Of a stretch of 42,916 bases of DNA, positions 32,601-40,782 are shown piece after piece. Below the pieces are notes generated by a model that saw nothing but the letters and a program-made list of their open reading frames with translations, ran no database searches and was not told the DNA's origin. Every line of letters starts with the position of its first letter. The stretch's first letter is position 1. The translations under genes were made by a program, and so were the position numbers. This DNA comes from Vibrio maritimus (GTDB lineage: Bacteria; Pseudomonadota; Gammaproteobacteria; Enterobacterales; Vibrionaceae): assembly GCA_003263775.1 (NCBI GenBank), contig JYJJ01000063.1:1-42916 (forward strand). Reading direction: 5' to 3'.

Positions 32601-33470
32601 ATGGCGCGACTTCAAACGAAGTACGACATCAGAGATTGCGTCCAACTGATCGAATCTACCAATGATGAGATAATGGCGCGATTAATGGAGATGCAAATCA
32701 CTCAGCTCCATGCAGTTGATGTCCCTCAGTTCCCGCGCGGAAGTGAACTACCCAAAACAATTAATGTTGAACCGATACAGTCGGACATGAAAGCATTACT
32801 AGAACAAGCAATCATGCCACAGCCAGTGCATAGTCAAATGATAGCACTACCTAAAAGGCTGGCTGGGATTATTCAATTGAAATCAACCAAGCACGATTAC
32901 CAACAATTGGGGCAACTGGTAGAGTTCAACTCCCAAACAAGAAAATCATTCTTCGGCCAATTAAAAGCAGCTGAGCCTAACGAAAGGAAACGAGCCAATT
33001 TATCCAAAAAACTTTTTCCTGACGTGCTTGTCCAAACTGTTTTTCGGAAGATACCTCTATCACCGTTCAACACACACAGCGTGAAGCTATCATGGTGCCA
33101 ATCACAAAACAGTCTACGAAAATTATCTCAAACTGATGTAGGTGAACTAACACTTCAACTTCAGCGGTCAATGGACAAATGGAAGTATAACGAAATTGCC
33201 GAGAAACTGGCTCATATTACCACGCTGTACAAACGTACGAATGTCAGGGTTCATCCGCAAGCCGTGGTAGGTTATACCCATAATGGAAAGAAAAAGCATA
33301 CATCCAAGAAAGTGCATTCACCGATAATTGTTCTTTCAGAATCAGATGCGCCAATTACATACACGCCGCTGGAGGACCATAAACAGTCAGATGAGTCAGC
33401 TTCAGAACTGCTCGTGAATTACGACACATTGCTCCCCGGTAGTTGCTACGTATACAAAGTAACAACGTAA
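32601..33470 (+). CDS. Tus-like DNA replication terminus site-binding protein
   Basis: 289 residues from ATG 32601. Alignment by eye to E. coli Tus (309 residues): the start [20 protein letters not shown] is placed like [34 protein letters not shown] like [40 protein letters not shown] like [33 protein letters not shown] like TPLIALINRDNGA; and the end [13 protein letters not shown] like RLIIPRLHLYVAD. Tus binds Ter sites and blocks replication forks from one side. Plasmid Tus homologues are known in enteric bacteria. Its Ter site is not identified. A strong bidirectional terminator follows. Confidence 0.65.
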   Translation: [289 protein letters not shown]

Positions 33471-33491
33471 TTTGGATGTTGCACCCAGAAC

Positions 33492-33516
33492 AAAGCCCGC
33501 TTGGTTAGCGGGCTTT
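33492..33516 (+). terminator. Bidirectional terminator after the Tus-like gene
   Basis: AAAGCCCGC and GCGGGCTTT around a seven-base loop; serves both the Tus-like gene and the convergent membrane protein gene. Confidence 0.8.
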
Positions 33517-33529
33517 ATCATTAAGAACA

Positions 33530-33757
33530 CTAGTCAGGCAACTGACTGTAGAGCTTATCGGTCTTTGCTAGAAACCAAAATACCGGAACAGAGGATACTA
33601 AGGTAATCAAGATCCAAACTAGTGCGGAAGGTGACAACTCGTTCAATAGCGATCCCAGAACCAATGGGAAGCCTATGACCACCATAGCATCAACGATTCG
33701 AGAGAGAATCCGATTTCTTTTCCTAAAGTATGCATATTTAACCAAAAATAATAACAC
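33530..33757 (-). CDS. Small membrane protein
   Basis: 75 residues, minus strand. Two hydrophobic stretches (VVIGFPLVLGSLL and LVWILITLVSSVPVFWFLA) joined by a short acidic loop, basic N-terminus (YFRKRNRILSR). Inner-membrane location is likely, with no family assignment. Start at 33757 has no strong Shine-Dalgarno. It converges with the Tus-like gene across the shared terminator. Confidence 0.5.
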   Translation of the reverse strand: MLLFLVKYAYFRKRNRILSRIVDAMVVIGFPLVLGSLLNELSPSALVWILITLVSSVPVFWFLAKTDKLYSQLPD

Positions 33758-33837
33758 TATTGCTTCTCCTACCTACTAACCACGACGTTAAAGTTAGTGT
33801 ACGGCTGAAATAGAAAAAGCTAGGAAATTACATAGAA

Positions 33838-34211
33838 TTAGTGCTTAGTAGAGTTTGCACTATGGTGGAGGAAGGAGTGAATTGGAGAACGGCGAAAATA
33901 CGTAACTCGCCTCCAAAACGGTAAATCGACCACGACAGGCCATTCTGCTAGAACAGCCAACCCTAAGTCGTAATCGATACACGGCAAATACTCACCAATT
34001 TGTTCAAGATGGTGATCGGTCTGATCAATAATATCCCAACCGGGATAACGTTATCTCCAAAAAGTAGAAGAAATTGAACTTCTAAGTCTTCACTTGAGAA
34101 GTCTTCTGCTCTGACATATTCAAACCAGTCTTTTGGTTTCTCGCGGGTTACCGCTTCCAACATTAATGACGTGGCCAAATCTCTTCGCACTAAAGCAAGA
34201 GAAGCTAGCAT
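33838..34211 (-). pseudogene. Hypothetical protein, one frameshift
   Basis: The frame from 34211 (MLASLALVRRDLATSLMLEA ... LLLFGDNVIPVG) breaks after about 58 residues. One added base near 34035 opens DIIDQTDHHLEQIGEYLPCI and DYDLGLAVLAEWPVVVDLPF, through WRRVTYFRRSPIHSFLHHS to TAA at 33838. The continuation is clearly coding in character. Joined length about 124 residues, acidic, soluble. Shows that shifts of the one-missing-base type also occur on the minus strand. Family unknown. Confidence 0.5.
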
Positions 34212-34335
34212 AGTAAACCTTATATTCTTATTGATCCGGGTCTAACTCTTAGTCTACGTTCATTTCCCGTATCCAAACCTCTGATGGTTTAGTTTTCGTC
34301 GACGCCGATAATATAAAGCTTAATCTACTTTTTTT

Positions 34336-34644
34336 TCAATTATATGCAACTCTATCCCTGTACAAAAGAACGATGCAAATTATTGATATTGTTGGTAATA
34401 GAGCAAGTAATGACAGCTCTACTTCACTGTTCGGATAGAACAGATGACAGACTGTAGCTACAACCAGACCTCCGATTACTGGAATCCATATCACAATAAT
34501 ACTTATAAAAAACACTGGAACTGACAAGTACCACTCCCAATGCTGATTAAAAATAAAAAACACAGCGCCCAAAACGAACAGTAGACTAGACAACGTGTGT
34601 GTGGCGAGAATCGATGTTCTCGGTATGTTTATTCTTCGTTTCAT
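34336..34644 (-). CDS. Small multi-pass membrane protein
   Basis: 102 residues, starting at the ATG (34644) that overlaps the stop codon of the DinG-like gene (ATGA), so translation is probably coupled. Three to four hydrophobic segments (SSLLFVLGAVFFIF, YLSVPVFFISIIVIWIPVIG, GLVVATVCHLF, LLALLPTISIICIVLLY). No family recognised. Third gene of the minus-strand unit with the lipoprotein and the helicase. Confidence 0.6.
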   Translation of the reverse strand: MKRRINIPRTSILATHTLSSLLFVLGAVFFIFNQHWEWYLSVPVFFISIIVIWIPVIGGLVVATVCHLFYPNSEVELSLLALLPTISIICIVLLYRDRVAYN

Positions 34645-36371
34645 TCCGTATATCTCCGAAACGTAGGCAACGAATCCAGAAAACGCGCCCCGTAATCTTT
34701 TGTTTTCAGTCTGCTGTCCAGAATGACACAACGACCAAAATCAGACTCAGATTGTATTAAATACCCAACCGCTCTCATTAGAGCCTGACATGCTTTGGGG
34801 AGCACCACCACTTCAAAAGGAGAGGTTCCTTTGTCTCTCTCAAACTCCATTTGAGCAACTGTGAGCGGCGAATCTAACGGCTCAAATGGGAGTCGTACGA
34901 TGACAAGATTGACCAGTAGTTCTTCTTTCAATCTCAATCCTTCCAATACTTGATGGGTACCGAAAATGACAGATGGGATACCCATTGAGACTGCTTTAGC
35001 ATGATTTTCTAACAACTCGTGTTTATCTCTATCACCCTCACACTGCAGAAGTATTCCCGCATTAGTGCAAGAAGCCTCGATGTGACCACGAACTTGGTAC
35101 ATTTGCTTAGCTGAACAAAACAGAACCAAACTACTGCGCATTCCTGCGAGGTATTGAAAAAGGAAAGAATTGAGCCAAATTGTAAATTCTTCACTTCGCG
35201 GTTCACATTTCAACTCGGGAAGCACCAGCGTTCCTTGTTCCTCATAGTGAAAAGGAGAACCATAAGGTTTATACCAAACGAGCTGGCCTTCAAAACCAAG
35301 TTCACGAGCAAAACTATCGAATGTACCACCGTACCTCAATACAGAGCCGGTTACGACAACACCACTATTTTTTGACCAATAATGTTTGGCAAATACGCCA
35401 CCCAGATTTAAATAGGCTGACCGGAAAACAATATGACCATCATCACCTACCTCCAACCACTTGGCCATTGAAGCCACACCACCTGGAGCACTTACCATCG
35501 ACGACAACGCACCAATTTTCTTGTCGCATTCCTCAATGCACCACTTTTCAATTTGCGTTGAAGAACTGCTATACAATTGACTTAAGGCGTCACGCAGTTT
35601 GTTCAACATTCGTAAGACAACGGCGGCTAACTCACTCATAGAAGCCGGCACATGGCCATTGGTGAAATGGCTCGTTCTCCCATCCTTTAAGAGTGAATAA
35701 CGATACTCGGCAAACTTTGCCTCCAGCTTTACCAAAGCTTTAACGTAGTTAGCACGAAGCATGGTTAGACCATCCGTTTTACATACCCTTATCCAGCGGT
35801 CTGAGGACATATGCATAAGCTCGACGCTTGGACAATAAGCATGACTTAAATAATCCCTTACCTCGCTTGCCAAATAATCCGCCTCATCAAAGATATAAAC
35901 GGCAGCTGATGGAGAGGGAAGGATCACACCACCTCCTAGCATCATGTCACGAGCGATGGTTTTGTGAGTAACAATAATCACATCAGCGTCACTGACGCAC
36001 TCTGAAGAACAAGCCTTCTGACCACCATCGACCACAACATCTACAATAAAAGACTTGGAGAATGCACGGGCAAAGAGCATCACTTCATCTTTGATATGCT
36101 GCTGAAAGCCCTCTGAGTACGTCGAGATAACAACTTTCTTTTCTGTTGCTAACGCATGCGGCACGACGCCCAAAAGATACGCCAAGGTTTTGCCGGCTCC
36201 TAGTCCAAGCTCACAAACCAAGTTTTTGGCCGCACTATTATTAAGTAGCATCTGTCTAATATCGTTGACCATTTTCAACTGACATTCTCTACGTCGAAAG
36301 CCGGGCATTTTACCTTCCAAAGAAACTAGTACTTCCTTGATATCTCGAACTACAGTATCCCCAATATCCAT
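34641..36371 (-). CDS. DinG-like superfamily 2 helicase with altered motif VI
   Basis: 576 residues; ATG at 36371 with GAGGTG upstream. Helicase landmarks: motif I GLGAGKTLAYLLG (Walker A), ADVIIVTHKTI, motif II DEAD (in VYIFDEADYLASE), a C-terminal domain with SSLVLFCSAKQM, PSVIFGTHQVLEGLRLKEEL and LVIVRLPFEPLDSP. In DinG the next motif reads K-Q-G-x-G-R-L-I-R; here it is M-R-A-V-G-Y-L-I-Q, so both Arg that contact ATP are replaced. The Fe-S region normally has four Cys; only CSSEC near residue 140 is left and the insertion is very short. It may be an ATP-binding but weak helicase. It lies 15 bases after a lipoprotein gene, an odd partner. Confidence 0.75.
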   Translation of the reverse strand: MDIGDTVVRDIKEVLVSLEGKMPGFRRRECQLKMVNDIRQMLLNNSAAKNLVCELGLGAGKTLAYLLGVVPHALATEKKVVISTYSEGFQQHIKDEVMLFARAFSKSFIVDVVVDGGQKACSSECVSDADVIIVTHKTIARDMMLGGGVILPSPSAAVYIFDEADYLASEVRDYLSHAYCPSVELMHMSSDRWIRVCKTDGLTMLRANYVKALVKLEAKFAEYRYSLLKDGRTSHFTNGHVPASMSELAAVVLRMLNKLRDALSQLYSSSSTQIEKWCIEECDKKIGALSSMVSAPGGVASMAKWLEVGDDGHIVFRSAYLNLGGVFAKHYWSKNSGVVVTGSVLRYGGTFDSFARELGFEGQLVWYKPYGSPFHYEEQGTLVLPELKCEPRSEEFTIWLNSFLFQYLAGMRSSLVLFCSAKQMYQVRGHIEASCTNAGILLQCEGDRDKHELLENHAKAVSMGIPSVIFGTHQVLEGLRLKEELLVNLVIVRLPFEPLDSPLTVAQMEFERDKGTSPFEVVVLPKACQALMRAVGYLIQSESDFGRCVILDSRLKTKDYGARFLDSLPTFRRYTE

Positions 36372-36386
36372 CCTCACCTCAGTTCA

Positions 36387-37028
36387 TCATTCAATAGAGC
36401 TACAATCGACTTCCTCTACAACGGTCTCATGCTCACATTGCTTAAACCAATTAATTTCATTCTCACCGATTGTGCGACCTTTCTGTCCTAAGCTATTAAT
36501 TTCATTGAAGCCAAAATACTTGTTGTCCAACTTGGTGATAGCCTGATAGCACTTGCCATCTTCAAAATTACCAGCCACTAGGCCTGTTTTCTTTGGGGGT
36601 CTATCTGTAAGTACTCTAGTGTTCGCACCGCAGTAATAAGCAATGACTTTGCTTCCAGCATCGATTCGTAACCGGTCTTCAGAACTGTATTTAGCAAAGC
36701 CCACATAATCGGTACCCTTAGACAAGTAGTCCGACTTTTGCTGAGCTGACAACTCGCTTAATTTCATCATTGACTCAGAGTTTCGCACAACTCCCTCTAC
36801 ATGAGTTCGCGCATACTTATTGGAAGTTACATCATGACCCATTAAAGCCTTATCACTAGCATCAAGACCTTCCATAATAAGTTCGCTTTGTCTAACGAGA
36901 ATGGCACCTGGTTGAGTCTTATCCACCCTCGCATCCAAAACCTTATGGGTAAACTCACGGCTTTCAAAGTCAGTGGTCAAACACCCAGACAGAAGAAAAA
37001 CAACCCCAACAGACGCTATTTGTTTCAT
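36387..37028 (-). CDS. Predicted lipoprotein
   Basis: 213 residues from the ATG at 37028 (AAGGAG 7 bases upstream; an upstream TTG at 37034 is less likely). Signal MKQIASVGVVFLLSGC with lipobox LLSGC. The mature part is soluble and charged, with two further Cys pairs in the second half (YYCGANT, GKCYQAI, FKQCEHE, VDCSSIE) that may form disulphides. No family recognised. First gene of the minus-strand unit upstream of the DinG-like helicase. Confidence 0.7.
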   Translation of the reverse strand: MKQIASVGVVFLLSGCLTTDFESREFTHKVLDARVDKTQPGAILVRQSELIMEGLDASDKALMGHDVTSNKYARTHVEGVVRNSESMMKLSELSAQQKSDYLSKGTDYVGFAKYSSEDRLRIDAGSKVIAYYCGANTRVLTDRPPKKTGLVAGNFEDGKCYQAITKLDNKYFGFNEINSLGQKGRTIGENEINWFKQCEHETVVEEVDCSSIE

Positions 37029-37126
37029 TTTCAAACTCCTTTTAATTGCATATTAAACCCAAAACAAAAAATGCAAATCGCCATTGAAGTGCGACTCAGT
37101 GCATCTAGATTGCGTTTCACAACCCA

Positions 37127-37237
37127 ATGATATCGTTTATAGAACAACTGAACTTTGGCACAACACTAAAATCATGGAGCGATGATGTATATAGATTGGA
37201 ACGCCATGATAGCGACAGACACAGAAACACCGTATAA
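37127..37237 (+). CDS. Possible small protein
   Basis: 36 codons from ATG 37127: MISFIEQLNFGTTLKSWSDD and a basic/acidic tail. It lies between divergent genes and has no clear Shine-Dalgarno. Composition looks coding, but the evidence is thin. Confidence 0.3.
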   Translation: MISFIEQLNFGTTLKSWSDDVYRLERHDSDRHRNTV

Positions 37238-37264
37238 CGATTTGACCGCAGGGAAATAAGAACG

Positions 37265-37606
37265 ATGACAAATTCAATTACAGCAGTATTGGGTATATTA
37301 GTTTTGCTCTCGTCTGCAGTGTTCTTTGAACTCAACTCAGCACTTCAGGAGTGGTTTAGCATTCCAACTGAAATCTCAACAGATATTACTTTTCAACTGA
37401 TGTACATACTGCTTTTTGTCGGTGTGTACATACTGGCTACTGGTAAAATTCTGAAAGGAATACTCATTTCTATTCCTCTTTCCTTGGCCGTGATATTTGG
37501 ACCCGTCACACAATTTCACTTTGATTTAAGCTCAACAATTGTGGCAGTTATGACTTTATTCGCTGTTATCCTCTCAGTCGGTACTTTCTTCTATGTTGCA
37601 GACTAA
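37265..37606 (+). CDS. Membrane protein, four predicted helices
   Basis: 113 residues from ATG 37265 with AGGGA at some distance. Hydrophobic segments: ITAVLGILVLLSSAVFF, FQLMYILLFVGVYILA, ILKGILISIPLSLAVIFGP and STIVAVMTLFAVILSVGTFF. Polar loops are short. It is a typical small inner-membrane protein; no family can be named. Weak opposite-strand frames are shadows. Confidence 0.6.
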   Translation: MTNSITAVLGILVLLSSAVFFELNSALQEWFSIPTEISTDITFQLMYILLFVGVYILATGKILKGILISIPLSLAVIFGPVTQFHFDLSSTIVAVMTLFAVILSVGTFFYVAD

Positions 37607-37767
37607 GTTGAACTAACCAAATAACTAGTGCCATAGCCACCAATTCAAACAATTGGTTCGACTAAATCAGGGCGCCATATACTAGAACCAAGTGGCTACG
37701 AAAGAAGGTACTCATCGAACCTAGAAGCGCGTAGCATCACAATCAATTGGTCACACAGGAGTAAAAA

Positions 37768-38631
37768 GTGGAAGGGACAATTAGCCTAATCAACGAAACC
37801 ATTTCACTATTCAATGAGTCGGTTGCATACAGAGCATTCATTATGGCTATGTTTGGGGCGCTTGTTGGCAGCTTTATCAATGTTGTTGTATACCGAACAC
37901 CACTGATCATGGCCGACAATGCTCTAGTTGACTCTCATTTATTTCACCCGACACTCATCAATGAGCCAACAGTACAACAGAACCTAACTCACCAAACTCT
38001 AGGCGGTCGTTCCCGAACGCCTTGCTGTGATTCCGTAATAAAGACCCATCACTTAATTCCGATATTGAGCTGGGTGCTACTTAAAGGTAAATGTGCTTAT
38101 TGTGGAGCATCAATTAGCTTTCGGTATCTACTTGGTGAAGTCACGCTTTCGTTGTCATTTGCACTACTAGCCATCCATACAGGCAACACCTTTCAACTAC
38201 TATGGCTTTGTGCCATTGCAACTACGTTGTTCGCCATCGCAAGTATTGACCACAAAACACTACTAATACCAGACTCACTAAACCTAATCATTGCCACACT
38301 TAGCTTGATCGCCGTGCACTACGGTACGGTGAATTACTCCTTTGGAGTGGCACTACTCTACGCCGTTTCGATGTACGCCTTCCTTCATTGCGCGGACAAA
38401 TTGAACTCTAGCAACAAAGAGAGCATAACCATCGGTGGCGGGGATATAAAATTGCTAGCAGCGCTCACTATCAGTCTAGGAGAAAAGGCGCTGTATGTTG
38501 CTCTTGTGGCAATGATGATTGCATTCATTGTTACCAAAACTACAAGAATGGGTAGCTATCACTATATTGCTCTTGGCCCTTATATTTGTGGTATCTCCTT
38601 TATTTTCCTTGTTCTGCAACCTCCTATCTAG
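37768..38631 (+). CDS. Type IV prepilin peptidase (PilD/GspO family)
   Basis: 287 residues starting at 37768 (GTG; AGGAG 8 bases upstream). Multi-pass membrane aspartic protease that cleaves and methylates prepilins. Visible: GSFINVVVYR near residue 35, a cytoplasmic loop with a zinc site, IDHKTLLIPDSLN with the first catalytic Asp, and GGGDIKLLAAL with the second (GxGD motif). Seven to eight hydrophobic segments follow the usual layout. In the zinc site the first pair, normally C-P-x-C, reads T-P-C-C, while the second (GKCAYCGAS) is normal. No pilin or assembly gene is in the window; it presumably serves a type IV pilus or secretion system elsewhere on the element. Confidence 0.85.
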   Translation: MEGTISLINETISLFNESVAYRAFIMAMFGALVGSFINVVVYRTPLIMADNALVDSHLFHPTLINEPTVQQNLTHQTLGGRSRTPCCDSVIKTHHLIPILSWVLLKGKCAYCGASISFRYLLGEVTLSLSFALLAIHTGNTFQLLWLCAIATTLFAIASIDHKTLLIPDSLNLIIATLSLIAVHYGTVNYSFGVALLYAVSMYAFLHCADKLNSSNKESITIGGGDIKLLAALTISLGEKALYVALVAMMIAFIVTKTTRMGSYHYIALGPYICGISFIFLVLQPPI

Positions 38632-38742
38632 CCCGCATTGAGGGCAAGACTGTCCGGTACTAGGTTTGGTGGTGAGATCTATTCAGTTATACTCGAATGA
38701 CGCGTAGGCATACCTTGACTACACAAAGAGCCCCCTTGGAAG

Positions 38743-38779
38743 TAGGCATAGGCAAAGCAATTTACCTATGCCTATTTTT
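38743..38779 (+). terminator. Strong terminator fused to leader D
   Basis: TAGGCATAGG and CCTATGCCTA form a ten-pair stem followed by TTTTT. The same T run is the 5' arm of the P0 hairpin of leader D, so termination and leader start are merged. Confidence 0.85.
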
Positions 38780-38861
38780 GCGTAACAGCAAAAACGTCAC
38801 CACCGCTTAAGTGACACTGCTATAGTGCAGCGCGGTTAATACTTACAACGCTCGCAAGGGC
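38775..38861 (+). ncRNA. Structured leader, copy D
   Basis: P0: TTTTTGC/GCAAAAA, loop GTAACA (38775-38794). P1: GTCAC/GTGAC, loop CACCGCTTAA (38796-38815). P2: CTGC/GCAG (38817-38830). Loop CCGC (38803-38806) pairs with GCGG (38832-38835). P3: GCTC-GCAA-GGGC (38850-38861). ATGGAG and ATG 38881 follow. Confidence 0.7.
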
Positions 38862-38880
38862 AACTAATGGAGACAAAAAT

Positions 38881-39771
38881 ATGCTATTCCCATCACTGAA
38901 ACAATTTCTTGAGTGTCAACTTCACGTCCATACTATCTATCATGGCCAGTGCTTTGATGGCTCTGCTTCTGCTTGGGCAGTGCAGCAGCTTATAGACACA
39001 ACCTTAACTTTTGAACCCGGCTACTACGGTAAAAAAGTAGATGAGTATGAAATACCCGACAGTACAGATGTAGTTCTTCTAGTGGACTTCTCCTTCAAGA
39101 AGGCGGAGTTACTACAACTAGCAGAAAAATTCTATGTTGTGGTTATCGACCATCACCATACGGCCGAAGCAGATTTGAAGGACATCAAGAACAGCAACAT
39201 TCGCGTTGTGTTCGATATGGCAGAATCAGGAGCATCATTGGTTTGGAAAGCTTTCAGTAGCGAGCCATTACCTAAGCTCTTGGCTCATGTCAAAGACCGA
39301 GACCTGTGGAATTATGAGCTGCCTGGAACTAGAGCAGTCAATATTGCGCTTCAGACATTAGGCTACGGCCTAGAGGACTTTGATGAAGCCGCAAAACTCG
39401 GTGCCAAGCAACTCATTCAACTCGGAGAACCAATGCTCGCCTATCAGCAAACGTTAATAAAAATGATTGCTGAGAAAAGCCAAACATTACGCATGGCAAT
39501 TCAAGGCGGGGAAATTAAAGTACCGATCGTAAGTGCTCACCCGGCTTTGGCCAGTGACGTCGCCGAGTACATCTATACTTCACGTGAAGTACCTTTTGTT
39601 GCTATCACGAATCTAGACTTGGTCAGAGGAGGGCTTCGTGTCAGCCTTAGATCTCAGTCAGAAAATGGGTGGGATGTATCGATTATTGCACGACACTATG
39701 GTGGAGGTGGTCACAAGTGTGCGAGCGGCCTATACGTCGACAAACTAAGCGACTTAGGTTACGTCGAGTAG
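38881..39771 (+). CDS. DHH/DHHA1-family phosphoesterase
   Basis: 296 residues from ATG 38881 behind leader D. DHH-domain motifs: HGQCFDGSASAW (first metal Asp), VVLLVDFSFK (second), VVIDHHHTAE (the DHH signature, here DHHH) and FDMAESGASLVW. The DHHA1 substrate domain at the C-terminus shows RHYGGGGHKCASG. This is the layout of nano-RNases/oligonucleotide phosphodiesterases (NrnA/NrnB, RecJ-like), manganese-dependent enzymes that degrade short oligonucleotides or cyclic dinucleotide products. Length is typical for the small members. Role on a plasmid is open; a role in clearing nucleotides or defence signals is possible but not shown. Confidence 0.8.
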   Translation: MLFPSLKQFLECQLHVHTIYHGQCFDGSASAWAVQQLIDTTLTFEPGYYGKKVDEYEIPDSTDVVLLVDFSFKKAELLQLAEKFYVVVIDHHHTAEADLKDIKNSNIRVVFDMAESGASLVWKAFSSEPLPKLLAHVKDRDLWNYELPGTRAVNIALQTLGYGLEDFDEAAKLGAKQLIQLGEPMLAYQQTLIKMIAEKSQTLRMAIQGGEIKVPIVSAHPALASDVAEYIYTSREVPFVAITNLDLVRGGLRVSLRSQSENGWDVSIIARHYGGGGHKCASGLYVDKLSDLGYVE

Positions 39772-39782
39772 GCTTCAGACAT

Positions 39783-39803
39783 CTGCCCTCCGGGGCAGTT
39801 TCA
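39783..39803 (+). terminator. Terminator after the DHH gene
   Basis: CTGCCC, TCCG loop, GGGCAG, then TTTC. Confidence 0.6.
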
Positions 39804-39825
39804 CTTCAACACTTATCATTAATAC

Positions 39826-39860
39826 TACTCACTAAAATGAGTACCTTCGCTCGCAAGGGC
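39826..39860 (+). promoter_or_regulatory. P3 module with an extra hairpin
   Basis: TACTCA/TGAGTA with loop CTAAAA (39826-39843), then P3 GCTC-GCAA-GGGC (39849-39860), then TTGGAGAAAAC and ATG 39884. The extra hairpin overlaps the start codon of the leader frame at 39837. Confidence 0.6.
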
Positions 39861-39887
39861 ATCAAAACAAATTGGAGAAAACTATGA
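39837..39887 (+). CDS. Possible leader peptide reading through P3
   Basis: Reads MSTFARKGIKTNWRKL; its TGA overlaps the ATG of the next gene (ATGA), so translation could be coupled. The P3 hairpin is read as A-R-K-G, as in frames at 29912 and 40880. Confidence 0.35.
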   Translation: MSTFARKGIKTNWRKL

Positions 39888-40372
39888 CAATTACTGAATT
39901 AAAAGCGAACGCATTCGATTCGGAAAAATCAACTAACCTCCTTTCACAGCTCAACCAAAACCAGCTCACTGCACTATCAATGCAGATTGATGCCGAACTG
40001 TTTTGGGCGGGCTCTGTTGAAGAACAGAACAATGAGACAGCTCGCTTGCTAACAAAACTAGCTGAACACAAAGTGTGGATTCTAGAGCGTATTGAGTCGT
40101 CTGATTGTCCGAGAGAAATGACCAAAACTGGATGTGAAATCGTAGAGCGCAGCTCGGTACCTTGCTCAAACTCTATCGACTTTAAGTTTAACTACATTGG
40201 ATCAGGTCTATGGACAACAATTTACGAGGAATGTGGGTTTCTCGCTGTCTATACCGACATAAACCAACTCGCGATAGTTACTTATTGCGAGGGGGATGTG
40301 GTTAAGACTATTGCACCGAACCGAGAGGCTTTTGATGCAGAATGCGCTCATTTGCTTGATTGCTATGAGTAA
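39884..40372 (+). CDS. Hypothetical protein behind a P3 module
   Basis: 162 residues from ATG 39884 (TTGGAGAAAAC upstream); the frame to 39872 has no support. Helical N-terminal half (SEKSTNLLSQLNQNQLTALS), beta-rich C-terminal half (TTIYEECGFLAVYTDINQLA, IVTYCEGDVVKTIAPN). No family recognised. Follows the DHH gene after a terminator, and precedes another P3-led gene. Confidence 0.65.
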   Translation: MTITELKANAFDSEKSTNLLSQLNQNQLTALSMQIDAELFWAGSVEEQNNETARLLTKLAEHKVWILERIESSDCPREMTKTGCEIVERSSVPCSNSIDFKFNYIGSGLWTTIYEECGFLAVYTDINQLAIVTYCEGDVVKTIAPNREAFDAECAHLLDCYE

Positions 40373-40379
40373 AGTACAG

Positions 40380-40391
40380 AGCCGCAAGGCT
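40380..40391 (+). promoter_or_regulatory. P3 hairpin (AGCC-GCAA-GGCT)
   Basis: Fully paired variant of the stem with a GCAA loop; AATTGGAGATAG and ATG 40414 follow. The stem bases differ from other copies but pairing is kept. Confidence 0.65.
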
Positions 40392-40413
40392 AAGAATTGG
40401 AGATAGATTTATT

Positions 40414-40704
40414 ATGGAAACACTTTATATAGCTTTATGGGCTAGTGTCCATCGACTCTATATTGGTGAGAACGGCCGCAAGAAGAAGACTGTTCTAGTT
40501 CTGCTTTACCGAGCGCTTGTAGTCTGGTCCGCTTTTAGTGTCTGCTTCCACATAATAGAAGTAGCTATCTGGGGATACGGCTTTCCTCACTTTGGAGAAC
40601 GCTTTCTTATTGCAATACTAGCTACCGAATTCATCCTCGGAGTGAATATCGTGTTGCAGTTAGATCGAGCTCGAGAACCTAGCCTCAAAAAGATGAATGC
40701 ATAA
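40414..40704 (+). CDS. Small membrane protein
   Basis: 96 residues from ATG 40414. Two hydrophobic segments (VLLYRALVVWSAFSVCFHII and FLIAILATEFILGVNIVL) flanked by basic loops (GRKKKTV, RAREPSLKKMNA). Inner-membrane protein, no family. Ends an operon: a terminator follows at 40712. Confidence 0.6.
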   Translation: METLYIALWASVHRLYIGENGRKKKTVLVLLYRALVVWSAFSVCFHIIEVAIWGYGFPHFGERFLIAILATEFILGVNIVLQLDRAREPSLKKMNA

Positions 40705-40711
40705 CAACTGA

Positions 40712-40744
40712 AGAGACCAGCCTTAACACGGTGGTCTCTTTCAG
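40712..40744 (+). terminator. Terminator before leader E
   Basis: AGAGACCA and TGGTCTCT around a 12-base loop, then TTTC. Confidence 0.8.
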
Positions 40745-40782
40745 AGTTTCTATTGGACAGTGAATCGCTATCCAATAGGAAT

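Noticed and set aside
35154..35641. Plus-strand frames opposite the helicase gene
   Set aside because: They are antisense shadows of the DinG-like coding sequence.
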